The notes under the pieces are model-generated. The model was not told the origin of the DNA. It searched no databases and saw only the letters and a program-made list of their open reading frames with translations. Below are positions 54,799 to 64,000 of a stretch of 64,000 nucleotides of DNA, one piece after another (the stretch's first letter is position 1; every line of letters starts with the position of its first letter). A program made the position numbers and the translations under genes. The stretch is from the NCBI GenBank assembly GCA_023052935.1, contig CM041294.1:21290635-21354634 (forward strand), read 5' to 3'. The stretch is from Piezodorus guildinii (Eukaryota > Arthropoda > Insecta > Hemiptera > Pentatomidae).

Positions 54799-55268
54799 TA
54801 AGCCAGGAAAATACAGGAGGACTTCTTCCCTTGACGACGATGTTCTTTGAGCTTTACTGTATCAAAATCCCAGAACAAATGTTCGAAAACTGTCGGGGAA
54901 ACTCTGTGTAAGGAAATCGCCCTTCTATGGCCACTTAAAGACGATTGTAAAGGTAAGGAAACATAATAGTGGGTTTCTCATTACTGGTCATCAAAATCAG
55001 CATTATGAAATTTGTTACCTACTTCTTTATCGAAATAAATATTTCTTTCTCAACTTTATTCATAACTCTTGGACCTTCTTTGGACCTCTCGCTAACAGTT
55101 TACCATTTATTTAAACGGCTAGATAACTAACTTATTCGCAAAAATATAATACACCGGTTTTCTGAATTTATAATTCCTAAGGATTCCAAAGTCTATTTAA
55201 GGAATATGAAAAAGCCACTAACACGTTGTCAGAAACTTATTGAAAATATTGGAGGCTATTTTAATTAG
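54799..55268 (+). pseudogene. Mariner transposase remnant M6
   Basis: The plus strand reads LDDDVL, NPRTNVRKLSGKLCVRKSPF then YGHLKTIVKVRKHNSG and LLLYRNKYFFLNFIHN, the end of the DNA-binding half and start of the catalytic half. After a gap it shows FIIPKDSKVYLRNMKKPL and TRCQKLIENIGGYFN plus stop, the mariner C-terminus. The catalytic centre is deleted, and stops break the rest. No inverted repeats were recognised. Confidence 0.65.
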
Positions 55269-55870
55269 TAAGAACTGGTATTAGTATTTTTTCCCGGACG
55301 AAGCAGTACAATTAAGAGTATAAATAATAATAATAATAATAATCTTTATTTATTCTGGAACTAGTCCCTTTAGAATAACATAACAGGAAAATTAAAATAA
55401 AAACTTTAAGGTCTTAGAGTATACAAAAACAATACAAAGAAACAATATAAATTACAAACAATGGATTAAAAAGCAGCCTCAAATAATAATATTGAAAATT
55501 AAACTAGATAATAAACATAATAAGAAATATGTACTTATATACAATTTTCATTAAAAAAGCATTACAGTGTTGTTGTTTTTTTTGTTTTGTTTTTTAACAA
55601 TATAATAAGTGCAAAACACCAGATAACATAAAATATAAACGTTTCTATCTGTTTTGTTATTAATTTTGATTGAAATTAGAAAACTAATTAGGATTCTTCG
55701 GAAATTGGAAGGACAGGAGATGATTGAACAGGCGAGATTTGAATATCGGAAGAGTATTGGAGTCACGGATACAAGAAGAAATAGAGTTCCATTATTGGCG
55801 TTATATACATGTACGAAGGCCGTGAGCGAGTGTGGCGAGAGTGAACTGAGGATTTGAAAAGAAACATATC
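55269..55870. other. AT-rich interval with (TAA)n
   Basis: (TAA)n at 55324-55345. A plus-strand frame at 55654-55857 (67 codons) shows no known motif. Confidence 0.45.
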
Positions 55871-55899
55871 TGATATTTAAGACGGACGGCCGGATTGGA

Positions 55900-56350
55900 G
55901 AACTTGGAAGAGAAAGGAAGCCAGGAAGTACTTACAACGGTAGGAAGGGTAGAGCCACTTCAACTCTTCGTAGAATCGGGTGCCAGAGGTGTCCCTAGAT
56001 ATCCCAAAGATGAAGCGGATAAAGCAGTTGAATAATCGTTTTAGTTTTGTCTCGAGATCACCACCGCACAGCAGAAGTCAAAGTGGTGGAATATTAAGGA
56101 ACTAACCAAAAGCCGACGGGTTTCAAAAGGAAGAAGGTGACGAGAGATTTCAAAGATATGGTTTTACCAGGATAAGGTTTGAGCGAGGGTGAGTCCTAGG
56201 TTTTTAACGGTTTGGTGAAACTTTATTGGATTATCATTGAGAAACAGTGTTGGGATTGGTGGAAGGTTTTTAAGGAGAGGATGGGATCCTATCACGATAG
56301 CTTTAGTTTTTTCTACATTTAGTTTTAGCTTGTTGTCGGCTGCCCAAGAA
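55900..56350 (-). pseudogene. LINE RT fragment (CR1/L2-like)
   Basis: Minus-strand reading LKLNVEKTKAIVIGSHPLL, LNDNPIKFHQTVKNLGLTLA and HIFEISRHLLPFETRRLLVS corresponds to the 'KTKxxxxG...VKNLGVxLD' region just after the RT core in CR1/L2-type LINEs. Broken by stops and truncated on both sides. Confidence 0.65.
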
Positions 56351-56981
56351 CTAATTATTAATAATAATTACCTAAATAATTAATAATTACCTAAATAGGT
56401 AAAGAAACATATAGCAAAGTTGCTTTTTACACAATGAAACATTTTGGTCAGGAGAACAACGATCTAGAGAACATCCACTATCCATGAAAGGACTGAAATG
56501 AGAAGAAAAGAGAGAATGAGGAAGATAGAGCAGTAATAGAGCGTTATAGCCACGGCATCATCCCGGGAATCTTGGGCAGCATCCAAGGGATCTCCGCCCG
56601 GCAAGTGGGGTTCTTTAATAACACTTGTAGGGCTTAGCACACAACAAAGGCAACGTCTCTAATCTATATTTCTTTCTTCAGGCTCAGATTATTCTTATAT
56701 ATGTAATAGTCTAAGATATGATAAAAAAAAAAAAAAAAAAAATTATGGATTAGCCAAAGGCTCTAAGTAGTTACTTTTATAAAAAAAAAAAAAATTTTTT
56801 TAGAAATTATTATATTTTGTAGAATAGTCTAGATAATAACAATTTTATTTTTTTGCGGACCCCATAAATTAAAAATTCATGGATATTAATGTATTACATT
56901 TCATCCGAAGAACACGCTAATCCTTGAAGAGCTCCTTTGAATAGCAGTTCTTTCTGAAGGTTCATATTTAATTTTAAAAGT
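56351..56981. other. Unannotated interval
   Basis: The patch 56530-56600 (GCGTTATAGCCACGGCATCA) weakly resembles the 3' UTR block of Jockey copy 2. Two A-runs at 56720-56795. No gene. Confidence 0.4.
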
Positions 56982-57811
56982 TTTCTGAGATGGGCCGCTG
57001 CTTCAGCAGTTTACATAATTCCTTATTGTAGTGAAATCGCAGATTGCTAATTGAATTGAATATATGTTAAATTTTTTGTTCATAAAAAATAAATAATAGA
57101 AAATTTTGATATTTTATTTAAATTTTATTCCAGTCTTGTCCTAGATATCTTTCCAAAGAGAGCTGTGATGATAACTCATACTGTGAGTCGAAACCTTCGT
57201 AAAACAATAAAAATTTAAGACTATGTCATTGTTTTTTTTCATTTACTGACCACCACCAGGACTTATTTCCTCCAGAATCTCTCAACGATCAATTATTGAT
57301 AGCTAGTCTTGTCCTAGCTATTTTTCCGAAAGGACCATTGATGCTGACCCACAATGTGGGTCGAAACGTAGGCAAAACAATAGTTGAGACTATTTTATTG
57401 TTTTTTTTCACTAACCGCTACCTGGACTAATTTCTTCATAAACAAAGTAAATGTTTCGATTTATTATATTTCAAATACTGAAAGGATAGATTCTGCTTAT
57501 TCTATATTATTATTAGTTCTTGTTCTAATTTCGAAAAATATTTTTGTGCTTTGAAACAACAAAATATATTATTCTCTAAGAACCCCGCTTCCTAAGTTGA
57601 AGTAACTTAATGATCCCGTACAAATCATCATCCGATCCGTGTGAGTTTACTTGATGCAGTAGTCTGGCCGAATATATGAAGGAGTTTTGGATAATCTTTT
57701 GGAGCCTATGAGAGAACATTTTGCGTACAGCTTGAAAAGGACTTCTTCTTTTTTTTTTTTTTTTTTTTTTTTTTAATCTACTTTATTGTACAAAAGACAA
57801 GGAGAAAATAA
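56982..57811 (+). repeat. Duplicated 0.8-kb segment, copy 1
   Basis: Near-identical to 60686-61471. It starts TTCTGAGATGGGCCGCTGCT and ends around TTGTACAAAAGACAAG. Inside, a 171-bp unit is repeated twice (CAGTCTTGTCCTAG at 57132, TAGTCTTGTCCTAG at 57303), each with a GTCGAAAC...TNNG motif. This copy has an extra T-run of about 25 bases at 57749-57774. No coding capacity. Confidence 0.88.
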
Positions 57812-57842
57812 ATATATCGTTCAATATATATATTTTGCTGTT

Positions 57843-58335
57843 GTTTACCAATGTTAATCAGATGATATGGTAGTTTTAATAAAATCTACAAAATTGAAGG
57901 TACTTCAAACTAAGAAAATTTAAAATATCGGTATTTAAGCCCTGTGAGAGTATAGAATAAAACCTACATGAAATTAAAGCTGATTGAATTTTTCATCGAA
58001 GTAGCGAGTTTAATCAAAATCGTTAGAGCCGTTTTTGAAAAAACGTGCAAAATTCACGGTATAAAGTAGCCCTTCTCCGGTTAGTCGAAAAAAGTGCTGT
58101 GACGTCTCGGGCGTATAATTGTCTTGAATATGAAATTTCAGTTTCGTACAACTTTTCGTTTTTGCGCTGGACTTACGACGAACACACGGACACACACACA
58201 GACCTTTTCGTAGGACTTGGTCATTTGGACTTAAGGGACCCTAAAATGTGTATTTCCGTTAAAAGGTGGAATTTAAAACTTTTCAAGATCGCGATACTTT
58301 CTCTTACTATATATTTCATATATATGTAAGTGAAA
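57843..58335 (-). repeat. REP copy, 5' part, split by an RTE insertion
   Basis: On the minus strand: the 5' signature (TATATAGTAAGAGAAAG) and roughly half the element, up to the GTAGATTTTATTAAAACTAC region. Its terminal palindrome is continued at 59084-59107 (GTAAGTGAAAGTAAAAA) beyond the RTE insertion. Confidence 0.85.
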
Positions 58336-59083
58336 AAAAAAAAAAAAAAACGGTAAAGAAATAGGACTCGAATTAAATACCGATAAGACGAAGTATATGA
58401 TTAGTAGCAGAAACGGTGTCGATCTTGGTGATATTGATGTATCAGGTCATACTTTTGAACACGTAGAGAAATTCAAGTATTTAGGTTCAATTATAACTAG
58501 AAAAAATGAAATCCAGGAAGAAATAAAGTCCCGGTTAAAGGTGGGAAATGCGTGTTATTATTCAGTTGCTAAGTTACTTAGTTCGCGGCTTCTATCTAAA
58601 AACTTAAAGATTAGAATTTATAAAACTATTATTCTTCCAACTGTTCTTTACGGATGTGAAACGTGGCCGCTTACTTTGAAGGATGAACAACGGCTTAAGG
58701 TTTTCGAAAATAAGGTATTGCGTAAAATATTTGGTCCGAAGAGAGATGAGGCCACTGGGGAGTTTAGAAGGTTGCACAACGCGGAATTGCGGAACTTGCA
58801 TCCTGTGAATATAATTGAGCTGATTGCATCGCGGAGACTCAAATGGGCGAGTAAAGTTGTTGGGCTCGATGACGAGCAGATTCCGAGAAAATTGGTATTT
58901 GCTGATCCGAATGGTAGGAGTCCGAAAGGTAGGCCGAAGCGGAGATGGGAGGATTGCATTAAAGCTGATCTCGGGAGCTTGGGCTTGAATGGTGAACATT
59001 GGACGAGTCTGTGTAGGCGGAATTTGGTGGTATCGGCATCGAACCTTCGGGTTCGCTAAGTCTATTATTATTATTATTATTAT
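58336..59083 (+). mobile_element. RTE-like LINE insertion, 5'-truncated
   Basis: The perfect 15-bp duplication TATATGTAAGTGAAA lies at 58321-58335 and 59084-59098. The insert begins with 15 A residues, then coding sequence, and ends with (TTA)n at 59063-59083. It landed inside the 5' terminal palindrome of a REP copy. Confidence 0.93.
58354..59059 (+). pseudogene. RTE-like RT C-terminal part, open
   Basis: Open from the truncation to the natural stop (220 codons from the first ATG at 58397). Segments: KEIGLELNTDKTKYMISSRN, GHTFEHVEKFKYLGSIITRK, RIYKTIILPTVLYGCETWPL, LKVFENKVLRKIFGPKRDE, SRRLKWASKVVG and RRNLVVSASNLRVR. It is the part after the RT active site, so no catalysis is expected. It has no internal stop, unlike the copy at 14746. 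Confidence 0.88.
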
Positions 59084-59107
59084 TATATGTAAGTGAAAGT
59101 AAAAAAT

Positions 59108-59611
59108 GGAAAGAGAAGGCTGACGGTTTATATACCACTTTCTTCAACTCATTTATTTTCCCATTTTATTTCTCTCTGGTCATTTGTTTTACATTGCCTA
59201 TCATCTTTTACTGTTGAGTTGTCTGCTCTTATGTTGGTAGCATGTAATTTTGTTTTGCTCATTTTTTGAGAATAGCTTGGTTAGCGTAGAGGTTAAGACT
59301 ATCGAGAGAACTAGCTGGCAGACAGGAGGAACGACATCAATAAAGACTTAGTGTACTATTGGCTGAGAAGGACGAGAACAGAGCTTTACAATATAAGCCC
59401 TGGTCGTTACTAGAGTCCCTGAATCCAGCTTAGGTCCTCTTTCCTTCCTTCCAATCAATGTTTCAGCCCCTACGTGAGCTTTGCCAGTCCCTCATACCTT
59501 CTATTGTAGTAGAACCTAGAGAACTTCTGTAGTCTGGTATTTAATGCCTTCTTTAAACTTTTTAATCGTTTTATTTAATTAATTAATAAATCCTTCAACT
59601 GGTCTTAACTT
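59108..59611. other. Unannotated interval
   Basis: GCTTGGTTAGCGTAGAGGTTAAG at 59275 resembles a tRNA-like A box without a clear B box. No gene. Confidence 0.4.
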
Positions 59612-60016
59612 TCATACGATTCATACAATAAAAGCTCGATACATGGGTACCTCTCAGCAAGACCCCATGTTTTAAAACATACCGAGCAAAAATTGAAAGA
59701 ACTGGGCTACGAAGTTCTTCCGCACACACCATATTCTCCCGACTTGTCTCCAACAGATTAACACCTGTTCAGGAATTAAGACAACTTCGTCAAATGAAAA
59801 CTTTTTGTAAATGATGATCAAGTGAAAAGTGCGTTTTCAGATTTTGTTTCACTTCAAAGCTCAGAGTTTTTCAGTTCGGGGATAAAAAAAGTTGGTGTCA
59901 CGTTGGGAAAAATGTGTAGAAAAAGAAGGTAAATACTTCGAATAAAATGATCTTGTTTATACCGTATTTTATAAAAACCCTTTACCTTGAAAACGGACAT
60001 TTCATGTGACACAATT
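59612..60016 (+). pseudogene. Mariner fragment M4 (C-terminal half)
   Basis: Reads YEVLPHTPYSPDLSPTD (third catalytic aspartate), DDQVKSAFSDFVSLQSSEFF, WEKCVEKEGKYFE, then 3' non-coding DNA ending in ACGGACATTTCATGTGACAC, which matches the right inverted repeat of M3. The N-terminal half is absent and stops are present. It supplies the region that M3 has lost. Confidence 0.85.
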
Positions 60017-60017
60017 G

Positions 60018-60286
60018 GTGTATAATTACTGTTGGAAAGCTAAACATTTTAGAAAAAATATTATCTTATACAGAAAATTTCAAAAGTCAAAGAAGAGGAT
60101 GAAAAGCCGATAAAACAATCTGATCGTCGTAAATAATAATATTATTGATTATTTAATAAAACACATGTTTCTATTGAAACTTAATATAATTATTTCCTTA
60201 ACAATTTATTTTCAACTCTAATTGTTTTTAAAATTGGTTTTAATTACGGAGGTAAGTGAGTCGTGTGTAGCGCCACCAGATTTTTA
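60018..60286 (+). repeat. REP 3' end
   Basis: GTGTATAATTACTGTTGGAAAG to GGAGGTAAGTGAGTCGTGTG...CACCAGATTTT. It directly follows the mariner fragment. Confidence 0.8.
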
Positions 60287-60292
60287 AATATT

Positions 60293-60685
60293 CTCTTGGA
60301 TAAAAGACTGACCTGGAGAACACACATTTTGTTATAAAGAAAGAAGTTCTAATTAAAAAACAAATCAACTCTTTATAAAGTTTTTCCCAAACCAATCTGG
60401 ATATACGGGATAGAACTTTGGGGCCTGCCAAACGATCAAACGTCCCAAAAATACGTTTTTCAGTCGAAAGTGACGCGTAAAATAGTGGACTCACGTGACA
60501 ATAACTTGAACATTCCAACAATGTCAGCCACTGATACAGAACAACAGAATTAATAACATTCGCTAAAGACTACCATACAACACTAACCCACTATCAGAGA
60601 CATTAAAATGCCCAAGCAAACGTTACAGCCCACCACAAGAACTACGCAGGGGATGGCCAAGATATGTGCTAATCACTTACGTGAT
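60293..60685 (+). pseudogene. Jockey-type LINE fragment
   Basis: LLDKRLTWRTHI, KPIWIYGIELWGLPNDQTS, SKVTRKIVDSR and a decayed C-terminus. It resembles the fragment at 7075 more than the full-length copies. It abuts the second copy of the 0.8-kb segment. Confidence 0.75.
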
Positions 60686-61471
60686 CTTCTGAAATGGGCC
60701 GCTGCTTTAGCAGTTTACACATTTGCTTAATGTAGTGAAATCGCAGATTGCTAATTGAATTGAATACATGTTAAATTTTTTGTTCGTAAAAAATAAATAA
60801 TAGAAAATTTTGATATTTTATTTAAATTTTATTCCAGTCTTGTCCTAGATATCTTTCCAAAGAGAGCTGTGAGTATTGGGAGTCGAAACCTTCTTAAACA
60901 ATAAAAAGTTAAGACTATGTCATTGTTTTTTTTCATTTACTGACCACCATCCAGACTTATTTCCTCCAGAATCTCTCAACGGTCAATTATTGATAGCTGT
61001 CCTGGCTATTTTTCCGAAAGGACCACTGATGCTGACCACAAATTTTGGTCGAAACGTAGGTAAAACAATAGTTGAGACTATTTCATTGTTTTTCTTTCAC
61101 TAACCGCTACCTGGACTAATTTCTTCATAAACAAAGTAAATGTTTCGATTAATTATATTTCAAATACTGAAAGGATAGATTCTGCTTATTCTATATTATT
61201 ATATTATTATTAGTTCTTGTTCAATTTCGAAAAATATTTTTGTGCTTTAAACAACAAAATATATTATTCTTAAGAATCCCGCTTCCTAAGTTGAAGTAAC
61301 TTAATGATCCCGTATAAATTATCATCCGATCGGTGTTTACTTGACGCAGTAGTCTGACCGAATATATGAAGGAGTTTTGGATAATTTTTTGGAGCCTATG
61401 AGAGAAAAGTTTGCTTAGAGCTTGAAAAGGACTTTCTAATCTACATTATTGTACAACAGACAAGAAAAAAT
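60686..61471 (+). repeat. Duplicated 0.8-kb segment, copy 2
   Basis: Same sequence as 56982-57811 with small gaps: it lacks about 12 bp in the first GTCGAAAC unit and the long T-run. Orientation is the same; spacing between copies is 3.7 kb. Confidence 0.88.
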
Positions 61472-62035
61472 AAAACAAATAAATTAAAATACATTAATAA
61501 ATAAAAACACTTGAACAGGATTTTTTTCTTATCTCCTTTATAGTACAATAAACTAGTAACAAATGTAACAATTAATGCAACAGGACAAAAATATATAAGT
61601 CTATAGAGAGTTTTCGATTTTTTTTTACTTATAAACCTTCAGGAAAGGACGCCCTAAATAACAGTGAAAACTCTATTAAAATCCGTTGCGTGGTCTAGAA
61701 AGAGTTCGTGGAATCAAAGAATCGGAACATCATTTTATGCAGCGAGATATATTACGTTTAGTGATGCTAACATGATAAATTTATCAAACTGGAATGTAGA
61801 TATAAAACAAAGAAAAGGAAAAACTGCGGTCAGAAAAGTCCTAGTCGAACAAGGTTAATCTAAGAATAGAACAGTATGGATTAGGCTTTATCAACCGGCA
61901 ACTCGAGAAGATAAGACATGTTTTAATTAACTAAGTGACTTCGGTGTATGGGAATCATTATTAAATAATCAGATGTAATATAGTTCGCTGTTATAAAACA
62001 AAATAACTTACGATGACTTGATCCCAGTAATTGAC
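61472..62035. other. Unannotated AT-rich interval
   Basis: GTTGCGTGGTCTAGAAAGAG at 61683 may be a SINE-B head scrap. No gene. Confidence 0.45.
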
Positions 62036-62526
62036 CGTCTACTAGAATTAGTATCAGTAGTAAGTAGGCTTATTTCCAAGTAGTCACTATTTAGTAGCGG
62101 AAATAGTGACGATCTTGGTGATACTGATATATCAGGACATATTTTTGAACACGTTGAGAAACTTAAGTATTTAGGTTCAATGATGACGAGAAAAAATAGA
62201 ATCCAGGAGGAAACAAAGTCGCGATTAAAGGCAGGAAATGCGTTTTATCATTCAGTTGTGAAACTACTCAGCTCGCGGCTTGTATCTAAAAACTTAAAGG
62301 TTAGAATTTATAAAACTATTATTCATCCGACGGTTCTTAACGGATGTGAAACGTGGCCGCTTACATTAAAGGATGAACAACGCATTAAAAGTTTCTAAAA
62401 TAAGGTACTGCGTAAAATTTTGGTCCAAAGAGGGATGGGAGGAGGATTCAGGAGGTTGCACAATTGAACGTCTACTAGAATTAGTATCAGTAGTAAGTAG
62501 GCTTATTTCCAAGTAGTCACTATTTA
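62036..62526 (+). mobile_element. RTE-like fragment between 58-bp direct repeats
   Basis: A 58-bp sequence starting CGTCTACTAGAATTAGTATC occurs perfectly at 62036-62093 and 62469-62526. Between them, 62094-62468 is an RTE-like piece (FEHVEKLKYLGSMMTRKN, KLLSSRLVSKNLKVRIYKTI, NGCETWPLTLKDEQRI) truncated at both ends, with a stop and frameshift after 62396. It has no tail. Confidence 0.85.
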
Positions 62527-62689
62527 CCTACGTCTAAAATTTTTCATGAACTCAAAGTACAGCAAAAAAGGAGTGAAAATCTACACTTTATTCCGCAGGA
62601 CTTTCGATTAAATGTTTACATACACTTTTATAAATTAAATTCACACAATAATTAATGAATTTATTCTGAAAGTTCACTTATTCAGATGA
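62527..62689. other. Unannotated interval
   Basis: AT-rich; nothing recognised. Confidence 0.5.
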
Positions 62690-62750
62690 TTTAAATGAAA
62701 AATACCCGGTACTCACAACACATAAGTTTACTTACCCCTCCTTTTCTAGG
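62690..62750 (-). repeat. REP-like 3' end variant joined to RTE
   Basis: Reverse complement of the variant at 15431-15510, including ATACCCGGTACTCACAACAC and CCTCCTTTTCTAGGTTT. The join to RTE sequence is at the same place in both loci. Confidence 0.65.
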
Positions 62751-64000
62751 TTTGAACATGTTAAGAAATATACGTATCTCTAGTATACGATCTCTCTGGA
62801 CCAAATATATTACTAGTAGCGGAAACATTGAAGATTTTGGTGATATTGATATATCAGGACATACTCTTGAACACGTTGAGAAACTAAAGTATTTATATTG
62901 GGTTGATGCAAAATTAATGCAGGTTTTTAGTAGGTATTGTAAATACGCCATATCTTTACTTTAACCATATATATTTAATCAAAATAATTTCCATCTGAAT
63001 CAATGCACTTTTGCCAACGTTCAACAAGCTTTCTTATTCCACCAGAAAAAAAATCCAATCCCTGGACTCAATGAAATCACGAAAAGAATTTTCAATGTCG
63101 TCCTGGTTTTGAAAATTTTTCTCCCTCAAAAATTTGTCCAGATGCCTGAAAAAGTGGAAGTCTGTAGGAGAGAGGTCAGGTGAATAAGGCGGATGTTGGA
63201 GAACTTCGTAGCCCAACTCGTGCAGTCGTCGAAGCGTTGGTTGTGCAACGTGTGGTCTGGCGTTATCGTGGAGCAGGATCGGCCCCTTCCGATTCATCAA
63301 TGCTGGGCAAAGACGTTGCAATTTTTGAGTCCCGAGTTCCGCCGCCATTTCTCGTGTGGTTTTGGTTGGGTCTTCTTCCACTTTTGACCTCAGCTGGTCG
63401 TTGTCCAGAGCAAGATGACGGTCCCGACCTTCCTTGTCTTAGAGGTCGAAATCTCCTCTGCGAAACTTCTGGAACCTACGCTGCACCGTGCACTCATTAA
63501 TAGCCCCCTGACCCCACACTTCATTAATATTACGAGCCGTTTGCGCAGCGCTGCGTCCTAATTTAAATTCGTAAAAATAAATTTGACGAAAATCGCACTT
63601 TGACATTTTCGATTCAAGACCTTTGAACACACTGAACAAAACGATTTTACTAAACAAATTCATGGTGAAAGAGAGGGTATTAGATAAGGTTTGTTTTGGT
63701 ATAATAATGATCAATGTTAGGATTAGCTTTGTTTACACAATTGGAATTAAGATATTGCAATAGAGGAAACCTGCATTAATTTTGCATCAACCCAATAATA
63801 ACAAGATTTATGATAACAAGAAAAAATAGAATCCAGGAAGAAACAAAGTCGCGATTAAAGGCAGGAAATGCGTTTTATCATTCAGTTGTGAAACTACTCA
63901 GCTCGCGGCTTGTATCTAAAATCTTAAAGGTTAGAATTTATAAAAATATTATTCATCCGACGGTTCTTTACGGATGTGAAATGTGGTCGCTTACATTAAA
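62751..64000 (+). pseudogene. RTE-like LINE fragment interrupted by mariner M5, runs off the window
   Basis: Left part 62751-62897 (RSLWTKYITSSGNIEDFGDI, GHTLEHVEKLKYL). Right part 63798-64000 continues (TRKNRIQEETKSRLKAGNAF, YHSVVKLLSSRLVSK, PTVLYGCEMWSLTL). The coding sequence between them is interrupted only by the mariner. Close to the copy at 62094 (EETKSRLKAGNAFYHSVVKL is shared). The end lies beyond the window. Confidence 0.85.
62898..63795 (-). mobile_element. Mariner transposon M5, same deletion form as M1
   Basis: 898 bp, TA duplications at 62896-62897 and 63796-63797, inverted repeats as in M1. Transposase pieces lie on the minus strand: the N-terminal part is interrupted by a TAG at about 63439 (FDL stop, where M1 has GAG), and the rest continues from 63381 to 63034 with the same TELGT/QKLQR deletion junction. 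Near 63055 it has an independent one-base loss (TCCAATCC against TCCGAATCC in M1). Confidence 0.95.

Noticed and set aside
58604..58999. Minus-strand frames of 131 and 103 codons
   Set aside because: Complement of the RTE coding region, which has clear family motifs.

Overview
This window looks like AT-rich eukaryotic DNA from an arthropod, most likely an insect. The evidence is the transposon fauna (Jockey-type LINEs whose first ORF carries PRE_C2HC and CCHC motifs, mariner transposons, a Ty3/gypsy element with a SAP-like Gag N-terminus, tRNA-derived SINEs), long (TA)n arrays, and an intron-containing tRNA-Tyr gene. No bacterial-style gene order is present. Species cannot be fixed from the sequence.

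Almost everything that can be named is mobile DNA, often nested. Region 1-3.5 kb holds the 5' part of a Ty3/gypsy element on the minus strand (LTR, tRNA-Leu primer site, gag, protease, start of pol, running off the left edge). From 3.5 to 16 kb there are SINE, LINE and unclassified repeat pieces, a tRNA-Tyr gene at 6.3 kb, and an RTE-like LINE end at 14.7-15.4 kb. At 16.2-16.7 kb lies a solo LTR of the same gypsy family with a 4-bp duplication. At 17.2-19.4 kb one mariner sits inside another. A complete Jockey LINE with an 11-bp target duplication occupies 22.3-26.9 kb.

From 27 to 35 kb the DNA is mostly LINE remnants, with a few exon-like islands (28.7 kb, 30.3-30.6 kb; also 21.2 kb) that may belong to host genes. 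At 35.97-40.86 kb is a young, complete LTR retrotransposon with near-identical 0.79-kb LTRs but no pol; its single 308-codon ORF resembles nothing I recognise. At 43.6-49.2 kb a second full-length Jockey LINE interrupts another LINE, which itself interrupts a Jockey fragment. From 49 to 64 kb there are more LINE and SINE pieces, internally deleted mariners, an RTE insertion with a clean 15-bp duplication, a 0.8-kb segment present twice, and a mariner that splits an RTE fragment at the right edge.

The least explained component is a dispersed non-coding family (called REP here), about 0.75-1.0 kb when complete, with about a dozen copies on both strands. It has a constant 5' end (palindromic in several copies) and a constant 3' end, and matches no family I can name. 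REP and the pol-less LTR element are the best candidates for something undescribed.
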